Source: CAVQNQ01 sp963714205 (GTDB lineage: Bacteria; Acidobacteriota; Terriglobia; Bryobacterales; Bryobacteraceae). From it: DNA of 64,000 bases. Location of the stretch: NCBI GenBank assembly GCA_963714205.1, contig CAVQNQ010000004.1:744001-808000 (forward strand). The letters are read 5' to 3'. The translations under genes were made by a program, and so were the position numbers. The notes beneath the pieces are model-generated. The model was not told the DNA's origin, did not search any database, and saw only the letters and a list, made by a program, of their open reading frames with translations. Shown here piece after piece: positions 58,780-64,000 of the stretch. How positions within the stretch are numbered: position 1 is the stretch's first letter; each line of letters starts with the position of its first letter.

Positions 58780-60189
58780 ATGGCTTCCGTGCATAGCTCG
58801 CCGTTCGCGGGCCAGTGGTATCCGGGAGAGGCCGAAGGCCTGGAGCGGCTTCTGGAAGAAGCCTTCGAGCGCTCGCGCCAGCGCACCGGGCCATTCCTGT
58901 TTCCAAATGGATTGGGTTTCATTGTCCCCCACGCCGGGCCGGCCTACTCGGGCACGGTGGCCGCCGCGGTCTACCGTTCGCTCGCGGAGGAATGGCCCGA
59001 GCACGTGGTGGTGCTGGGATTCCCGCACCGCGGCGGCCTGAGTGGGGTGGCGCTGCCGGACGTGGATTGCGTGGCCACGCCGCTCGGAGAGGTGCGGCTC
59101 GCGCGCGAATTCGCGGCGGGGTTTGCGGTGGTGGACGAAGAGCGGGTGTGCGACCACTCCTTTGAGATCCAGTTGCCGTTCCTCCAGAAATCGGCGCCCG
59201 GCGCGCTTGTGACGGCGCTCTACGTGGGGTCCATGAGTGCAGCCGAGCGAGCGAGCGCGGCGGACCGGCTGGCGGCGGCATGGCGGCCGGGCGTGGTCTT
59301 CGTGGCATCCTCGGATTTCACGCACTACGGGCGCGGCTTCGGCTATGTTCCCTTTCCGCCCGAGGACGCCGCGGGCGGCCGGCTGCGCGAGCTGGATGGC
59401 GAGTGCATCGAAGCGGCTGGCAGCGTGAACGCGCGGATATTTCTGAAGGAACTGAACGAGCGCCGCGCGACCGTATGCGGCTCCGACCCGATCGCGCTGC
59501 TGCTCGAAACTTTGCGGCGCCTCGAAGGCGAAGGTCTCTATCAGAGCAAGCTCGACTACCAGACTTCGGGTGAGATCACCGGAGATTTCCGGCACTCCGT
59601 AAGCTACGCCGCGCTGGGTTATTATCCGCGCGCGGCTTTCGATCTGGACGAAGCGGATCGCGAGGCACTACTCGACAGCGCGCGGGAGACGCTCGGCCGG
59701 TTACGGGAAACCGGCCAGCGGGAGGCGGTGCCTGCCCGAAACGGATCGGCGGCCCTCACCGCGCGCCGCGGCGCGTTCGTGACCCTGCGCCAGGGAAGCG
59801 AGCTGCTGGGCTGCATCGGCAACACGTCCGGGCGAGGGCCGGTGGCCAAGGACGTAGCGGAGCTGGCGCTTTCCGCCGCGCTGGACGATCCGCGTTTCCG
59901 GCCGGCGGCGAAAACGAAAGGGCCGGTCGATATCGAGATTTCGCTCCTCACGCCGCTGCGGCGCATCGCGGACCGCCATGGCTTTTGCGCGGGACGGCAC
60001 GGCGCGCTTCTCAAGCTCGGCGGCCACACGGGCCTGTTGCTGCCTCAGGTAGCTGACGAGCACGGCTGGAACGCGGAACAGTTCCTAAATGCGCTGGCGC
60101 GCAAGAGCCGGCTGGGTCCCGAAGCCCTCGATAACCCGCGCGCTCGCCTCTACCGCTTCGAGGCCCAGGTCTTCGGGCGAGCGGGGTAA
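58780..60189 (+). CDS. AmmeMemoRadiSam system Memo-AMMECR1 fusion protein (AmrB-AmrA)
   Basis: About 469 residues from ATG58780; GTG58774 overlaps the amrS stop. The Memo half covers about 1-285: IVPHAGPAYSG (metal-binding His), DHSFEIQLPFL, VASSDFTHYG and the conserved RRATVCGSDPI. Memo is structurally related to class III extradiol dioxygenases. The AMMECR1 half covers about 295-465: GAFVTLRQGSELLGCIGNTSGRGPVAKDVAELALSAALDDPRF, with LLGCIGN in the place of the signature LRGCIG. The fusion plus AmrS forms the complete system in two genes. Function unknown in bacteria; the human counterparts are linked to disease. Confidence 0.93.
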   Translation: MASVHSSPFAGQWYPGEAEGLERLLEEAFERSRQRTGPFLFPNGLGFIVPHAGPAYSGTVAAAVYRSLAEEWPEHVVVLGFPHRGGLSGVALPDVDCVATPLGEVRLAREFAAGFAVVDEERVCDHSFEIQLPFLQKSAPGALVTALYVGSMSAAERASAADRLAAAWRPGVVFVASSDFTHYGRGFGYVPFPPEDAAGGRLRELDGECIEAAGSVNARIFLKELNERRATVCGSDPIALLLETLRRLEGEGLYQSKLDYQTSGEITGDFRHSVSYAALGYYPRAAFDLDEADREALLDSARETLGRLRETGQREAVPARNGSAALTARRGAFVTLRQGSELLGCIGNTSGRGPVAKDVAELALSAALDDPRFRPAAKTKGPVDIEISLLTPLRRIADRHGFCAGRHGALLKLGGHTGLLLPQVADEHGWNAEQFLNALARKSRLGPEALDNPRARLYRFEAQVFGRAG

Positions 60190-60418
60190 GCTCAAAGGCG
60201 CGAGCCTCAAGGTGGCATCCGGACAGTTCACGGGATCGCCGTTTGGGAGGGCTTGGGGTGGTGGGCATTTCAGCGGATCAGCGACAACTCGGCCGAGTAG
60301 TTGGCGACTATTGATCGATACTATCCCGTAGTGGCCTGGAGTAGACTAAGAGCGTTTAGAGCGACGGCTTTCAGCACCCTGCTTTAGACGCCGTTCCCTT
60401 CTCTGAAGAGAGGTCGCC
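60190..60418. other. non-coding spacer between the Memo fusion and the ICMT gene
   Basis: No gene seen in these 229 bases. A minor open frame ending at 60331 does not look like a protein. No terminator or RNA gene can be recognised. Confidence 0.4.
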
Positions 60419-61111
60419 ATGGCCAACCCGACTCGTGCCAAGCTGATCTTCAAACTAATCGCCGCCGTCACCGCGCGGACCACCGTCTTGGGGGCATTGC
60501 TGTTTTTTTCCGCGGGAACACTGGCGTGGTGGCGGGGGTGGGTTTTCCTCGTCGTGATGTTCGCCGCGACGGCGACCATGATGCTCGGCGTGAACCAGGA
60601 CCTGGTCGCCGAACGCCTCAAGGGGCCGTTCCAAAAAGGGTCGCGGGCCGACAAGATCCTGGCCGTCGCGTTGATCCCCGCGATGGCCGGGCAGTTCGTT
60701 TTCATTGGGTTGGATGTGTCCCGGCTACACTTGCTGGGGAAGCCGAACGTGGTAGTTTCGTCGTTGGGCCTCGCACTCTGCATCGCGGGGTTTTGGATCA
60801 TGCACGTCGCCATGCGCGAGAACGCCTTCGCCACGGCGGTCGTCAGGTACCAAGAGGAGCGCGGGCAGGTGGTCGTGGACACCGGTCCCTACCACGCCGT
60901 GCGGCATCCGATGTACTCCGGCGCAGTCCTCCTTTTCGTCGGCATGCCCCTGTGGCTGCAGTCCTACGCCGGCGCGTTGCTGGCGATCGTCTTGATCGGA
61001 CTGTTCGTGCTCCGCATCGTCATCGAGGAAGGCCTTCTCCGGCGCGAACTTCCCGGATACGCGGCGTACGCGGAACGGGTGCGGTACCGCCTGATCCCGT
61101 TTCTCTGGTAG
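60419..61111 (+). CDS. isoprenylcysteine carboxyl methyltransferase (ICMT)/PEMT-like membrane methyltransferase
   Basis: A protein of 230 residues with five or so membrane helices. The conserved C-terminal SAM-binding region reads VVDTGPYHAVRHPMYSGAVLLFVGMPLWLQS (TGPYxxxRHPxYxG) followed by FVLRIVIEEGLLRRELPGYAAYAERVRYRLIPFLW (E-E-x-L), as in bacterial ICMT/NnrU-like and phospholipid methyltransferases. Without a prenyltransferase nearby the substrate is likely a lipid or small molecule. Single gene. GAGAGG precedes ATG60419. Confidence 0.86.
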   Translation: MANPTRAKLIFKLIAAVTARTTVLGALLFFSAGTLAWWRGWVFLVVMFAATATMMLGVNQDLVAERLKGPFQKGSRADKILAVALIPAMAGQFVFIGLDVSRLHLLGKPNVVVSSLGLALCIAGFWIMHVAMRENAFATAVVRYQEERGQVVVDTGPYHAVRHPMYSGAVLLFVGMPLWLQSYAGALLAIVLIGLFVLRIVIEEGLLRRELPGYAAYAERVRYRLIPFLW

Positions 61112-61118
61112 TTTTGGC

Positions 61119-61140
61119 GCGTCACTTGGTCGTGTGACGC
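61119..61140 (+). terminator. hairpin after the ICMT-like gene
   Basis: GCGTCAC pairs with GTGACGC around an 8-base loop, beginning 8 bases after the stop. No T tract. Confidence 0.35.
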
Positions 61141-61195
61141 CCGACCCGCGGATGTGCCCCATGGGCGCCGCGCCCCAAGCCCCCAAAGGAGACAA

Positions 61196-61216
61196 CGGGT
61201 CTTCCCGCCTTTTTTT
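61196..61216 (+). terminator. weak intrinsic-terminator-like element upstream of recG
   Basis: A short stem CGGG/CCCG (4 pairs, TCTT loop) is followed by CC and seven T. The T run is the best in the window, but the stem is very short. Confidence 0.35.
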
Positions 61217-61262
61217 CGGCAAATGAGCATCGGGGGTAAACTGGGTTCATCGGCCGCGCCGC

Positions 61263-63362
61263 ATGGATCTCAATACTCCGCTCACTTACATCAAGGGAAT
61301 CGGCCCGGCCCGCGCGGCCATGCTCGAAGCCAAGGGGCTGGTCACGGCCGAGGACCTGCTGAGCTACGTCCCTTTCCGCTACGAAGACCGCAGCAACGTG
61401 AAGACCATCGCGCAGCTCGCTCCCGGCGAGATGGCCACCGTCATCGCCGAGGTTCGCGCGGCCAAGCTTTCCGGATTCCGGCGCCGCAACCTGGGCATGT
61501 TCGAAGCCCGCTTCTCGGATGCCTCGCGCGCCATCCTGGTAGGCAAATGGTTCCACGGCGGATACCTCGCCAATGTGCTGGCCGAAGGCACGAAGGTGGC
61601 GCTCTACGGCAAGATCGAGTTCGACAGCTACGCGGGCGAGCTCACCGTGCTGCACCCGGAATTCGAAATCCTCTCGGGCGACGACGATGAGGGCGACGCC
61701 ACCCTGCACGTGGCCCGCGTGGTTCCTATCTATGAGGCCGTCGGCAAGCTCACCACGCGCGTGCTGCGCACCTTCACCCATCGCCTGCTCGAATCGATGG
61801 ACCCCCTCGAGGACCGCCTGCCGCTCTATCTGCGCCAGCAACTCAAGCTGCCGGACCGCTGGACGGCCCTGCGCGAAACGCATTTCCCGCCACCCGATTC
61901 GGACCTCCGCCTGCTTAACGCCTTCCGCACTCAGGCGCATTTCCGCCTGATCTTCGAAGAGTTCTTCTGGCTCGAATGCGGCATCGCGCTGAAGCGCGCG
62001 AAGGCCCGCACGCTCGCCGGCATCGCTTTCGAGATCGACGACCGCGTGCGCGCGCGGGTCCGCGCCATGCTGCCCTTCAAACCCACCGGAGCGCAAAAGC
62101 GCGTCATCAAGGAGATCGCCGAAGACATGCAGGCGCCGCGGCCCATGAACCGCCTGCTGCAGGGCGACGTGGGCAGCGGCAAGACCATCGTGGCCGCCGA
62201 AGCCGCAGTCATTGCCATCGAGAACGGATATCAGGTAGCCGTGCTGGCGCCGACCGAAATTCTGGCGGCTCAGCACGCTTTCTACTTCAAGCAGATTCTA
62301 GGAAAACTAGGCTATGTCACTCTGCTGCTTACTGGATCGTTCACCGGCCGCGAAAAAGTCCAGCTCAAGAGACTGGTCTCCGAAGGCCTGGCGCACGTAG
62401 TTATTGGGACGCACGCGCTGCTCGAAAAGGACGTGGAGTTCAAGAATCTCGGCCTCGCCATCATCGACGAACAGCACCGCTTCGGTGTGCTCCAGCGCCT
62501 CGGCCTGGTACAGAAGGCCGTTCATCCCGATGTCCTGGTGATGACCGCCACGCCCATTCCGCGCACGCTGGCCATGACGCTCTATGGCGATCTGGACGTC
62601 TCCGTCATCGACGAGCTGCCGCCCGGCCGCAAGCCCATCGTTACGAAGCACGCCACCGCCGACCGCATCGAACAGGTCTACAGCTTCCTGAAGCGGCGGG
62701 TCGAAGAGGGCCGCCAGGCCTACGTGGTCTACCCGGTGATCGAGGAATCCGAGACCCAGGCCATGAAGGCCGCTGAGAAAATGCACGAGCACCTCTCACG
62801 CGAGGTCTTCCCCGATATCTCCGTGGGCCTGATGCACGGCCGCCTGGGCGCTGAGGAAAAGGAATCGGCGATGCAGCGCTTCAAGCAGGGCGAGATCAAG
62901 ATCCTGGTCTCGACCACGGTGATCGAAGTGGGCGTGGATGTGCCCAACGCCACTGTCATGGTGATCGAGCAGGCCGAGCGCTTCGGGCTGGCCCAGATGC
63001 ACCAGTTGCGCGGGCGCGTGGGGCGCGGCGCCGCGCAGAGCTACTGCATCCTGGTAACCGAAAAGATGAACGACGCGGCCCGCGAGCGCATACGCACGCT
63101 GGTGGAATCCACCGACGGCTTCCACATCGCCGAGATGGATCTGCGGCTGCGCGGCCCGGGCGAGTTCTTCGGCACCAAACAGGCCGGGCTGCCCTCGCTG
63201 CGCGTGGCCAACATTCTGCGCGACGGCGAGATTCTCGAAATCGCCCGCCGCGAAGCCGTGGATTTCGTGGCGCGCCCGCCCTCCGACGAGGAGCTGCGCC
63301 GGGCCGTGGCCTACATCTGCGACCACTGGCAGCGCCGCTACGGGCTGGTGACGGTGGGCTGA
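61263..63362 (+). CDS. recG: ATP-dependent DNA helicase RecG
   Basis: A protein of 699 residues, normal length. The N-terminal wedge/OB domain (about 1-240) begins TPLTYIKGIGPARAAMLEAKGL. The helicase has Walker A LLQGDVGSGKTIVAAEAAV, motif II AIIDEQHRFGVLQR (DEQH), motif III VMTATPIPRTLAMTLYGDLD and motif VI QLRGRVGRG. The C-terminal RecG hook ends FVARPPSDEELRRAV. RecG rescues stalled forks and processes branched DNA. Its stop TGA overlaps the ATG of rsmD (TGATG). Cytoplasmic. Confidence 0.97.
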   Translation: MDLNTPLTYIKGIGPARAAMLEAKGLVTAEDLLSYVPFRYEDRSNVKTIAQLAPGEMATVIAEVRAAKLSGFRRRNLGMFEARFSDASRAILVGKWFHGGYLANVLAEGTKVALYGKIEFDSYAGELTVLHPEFEILSGDDDEGDATLHVARVVPIYEAVGKLTTRVLRTFTHRLLESMDPLEDRLPLYLRQQLKLPDRWTALRETHFPPPDSDLRLLNAFRTQAHFRLIFEEFFWLECGIALKRAKARTLAGIAFEIDDRVRARVRAMLPFKPTGAQKRVIKEIAEDMQAPRPMNRLLQGDVGSGKTIVAAEAAVIAIENGYQVAVLAPTEILAAQHAFYFKQILGKLGYVTLLLTGSFTGREKVQLKRLVSEGLAHVVIGTHALLEKDVEFKNLGLAIIDEQHRFGVLQRLGLVQKAVHPDVLVMTATPIPRTLAMTLYGDLDVSVIDELPPGRKPIVTKHATADRIEQVYSFLKRRVEEGRQAYVVYPVIEESETQAMKAAEKMHEHLSREVFPDISVGLMHGRLGAEEKESAMQRFKQGEIKILVSTTVIEVGVDVPNATVMVIEQAERFGLAQMHQLRGRVGRGAAQSYCILVTEKMNDAARERIRTLVESTDGFHIAEMDLRLRGPGEFFGTKQAGLPSLRVANILRDGEILEIARREAVDFVARPPSDEELRRAVAYICDHWQRRYGLVTVG

Positions 63363-63883
63363 TGCGGGTGATTGCCGGCGAGTTCCGTTCGCGCCGCTTG
63401 AAGAGCATTCCCGGCGCGGCCACGCGTCCCACGCCCGATCGCCTGCGCGAGACGCTCTTCGACATCCTGGCGCCGCGCATCCCCGGCGCGGTCTTCGTGG
63501 ACGCCTATGCCGGCACGGGAGCGGTGGGAATCGAGGCGCTCAGCCGCGGCGCGTCGCACGCCTATTTCCTGGAGCGCAACCGTGCCGCGCTGGAAGCTAT
63601 TCGCGAGAACCTGGCCGCGCTGCGCCTGGAATTGCGCGCCACGGTGGTGGCGGGGCCGGTGCTGTTGACCATCGAGCGCTTCCGCGCCGATATTGTCTTT
63701 CTGGACCCGCCCTACGATTCGGAGCGCGAATACGCCACCGTGCTGGAGATATTAGGAAAGGCGCCTGCGGGGTTGGTGGTGGCGCAGCACTCGGTGCGGC
63801 TGGAGCTAGAGGATAGCTATGGCGCGCTGCGGAGAACGAGAGTGCTCAGGCAGGGTGATAATTCGTTGAGCTTCTACGGGTGA
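63362..63883 (+). CDS. rsmD: 16S rRNA (guanine(966)-N(2))-methyltransferase RsmD
   Basis: A protein of 173 residues. RsmD marks: MRVIAGEFRSRRLKSIPG, RPTPDRLRETLFDIL, FVDAYAGTGAVGIEALSRGASHAYFLERN (SAM motif I) and the catalytic FLDPPYDS (D-P-P-Y). It methylates N2 of G966 in 16S rRNA. Coupled to recG by a one-base overlap, as seen in other bacteria. Confidence 0.94.
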   Translation: MRVIAGEFRSRRLKSIPGAATRPTPDRLRETLFDILAPRIPGAVFVDAYAGTGAVGIEALSRGASHAYFLERNRAALEAIRENLAALRLELRATVVAGPVLLTIERFRADIVFLDPPYDSEREYATVLEILGKAPAGLVVAQHSVRLELEDSYGALRRTRVLRQGDNSLSFYG

Positions 63884-63885
63884 GA

Positions 63886-64000
63886 TCACTCCCACCGGCC
63901 CCTTTCCCTTAGCTTGCGGGCTTCCTCGCTCGCCATCTCTTGCAGGCGCGGCACGTCCACCTTGGCCGTGCGGTTCAGCGGCATGGTCCCCGGCTCCAGG
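63886..64000 (-). CDS. 3' end of an acyl-CoA synthetase / AMP-binding enzyme (runs off the window)
   Basis: Only the last 37 codons are inside the window. They read LEPGTMPLNRTAKVDVPRLQ and then EMASEEARKLRERGRWE, TGA63886. The PLNRTAKVDVPRL part matches the end of AMP-dependent synthetases (LPRTxxGKxxxxxL), where the lysine takes part in adenylation. The remainder lies beyond base 64000. It is convergent with rsmD, 2 bases apart. Confidence 0.6.
   Translation of the reverse strand, partial: LEPGTMPLNRTAKVDVPRLQEMASEEARKLRERGRWE

Noticed and set aside
60089..60331. An 80-codon frame overlapping the end of the Memo fusion gene as a small gene
   Set aside because: Most of it reads the fusion gene out of frame and the remainder has no recognisable character.
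1..64000. tRNA, rRNA, riboswitch or CRISPR elements
   Set aside because: I looked through the spacers and saw no cloverleaf, known riboswitch core or regular repeat array; a covariance-model scan was not possible.

Overview
The window looks like the chromosome of an acidobacterium close to Solibacter/Bryobacter. Evidence: high G+C; a large Oar-type TonB-dependent receptor with an N-terminal carboxypeptidase-regulatory domain; two SBBP beta-propeller proteins ending in the C-terminal domain first described in Solibacter (TIGR03437 type); a PmoA-like (DUF6807) secreted protein; and many exported proteins of unknown role. I see no rRNA, tRNA, CRISPR array, prophage or intact insertion sequence. 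The only mobile-element trace is a transposase 3' fragment at 45336-45455.

Layout. 1-3069: FHA protein, PP2C phosphatase and a membrane Ser/Thr kinase, translationally coupled, followed by a coupled MFS-like transporter (3066-4115). 4080-4732: two small coupled membrane proteins on the minus strand. 4823-6154: a 2'-5' RNA ligase-like protein and a LuxR-type regulator. 6412-10451: a decayed receptor remnant upstream of an intact Oar-like TonB-dependent receptor. 10622-14087: a three-gene cluster resembling ydhY-ydhV-ydhW (poly-ferredoxin, tungsten/molybdenum aldehyde oxidoreductase, unknown). 14161-24687: membrane glycosyltransferase, PmoA-like protein, two SBBP proteins, an M3 peptidase and an SMP-30-like lactonase. 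24724-31636: a minus-strand MoxR / DUF58 / VWA operon. 31768-37309: TrpB2, a PGGY-repeat exported protein, a receiver/anti-sigma-kinase hybrid and glutamine synthetase. 37551-40369: glnE, the glutamine synthetase adenylyltransferase. 40433-49714: exported hydrolase, EF-P-like protein, MttB-family methyltransferase, a lower-G+C insert, exported methyltransferase, ROK kinase and RraA. 49695-52547: ClpS, cysteine desulfurase, L35, L20, a ZapB-like coiled coil and ZapA. 52557-57552: a five-gene minus-strand polysaccharide/glycosylation operon. 57674-60189: the complete AmmeMemoRadiSam system. 60419-63883: an ICMT-type methyltransferase, RecG and RsmD. The window ends in the 3' end of an acyl-CoA synthetase-like gene on the minus strand.

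A striking feature is the number of broken reading frames. Five otherwise well-conserved genes (aldehyde oxidoreductase, SMP-30, BatA-like, glnE twice, mttB) carry single-base indels, and each continues cleanly in another frame. The lengths fit one extra base for SMP-30, BatA-like and mttB, two for glnE, and one missing base for the oxidoreductase. The simplest reading is indel error in the assembly; real decay is possible. Two remnants (the receptor at 6412-6879 and the transposase tail at 45336-45455) look like genuine decay. The least understood systems here are the AmmeMemoRadiSam pair, the Ydh-like oxidoreductase cluster, the degenerate receiver/anti-sigma-kinase hybrid and the EF-P homologue without its usual modifiable lysine.
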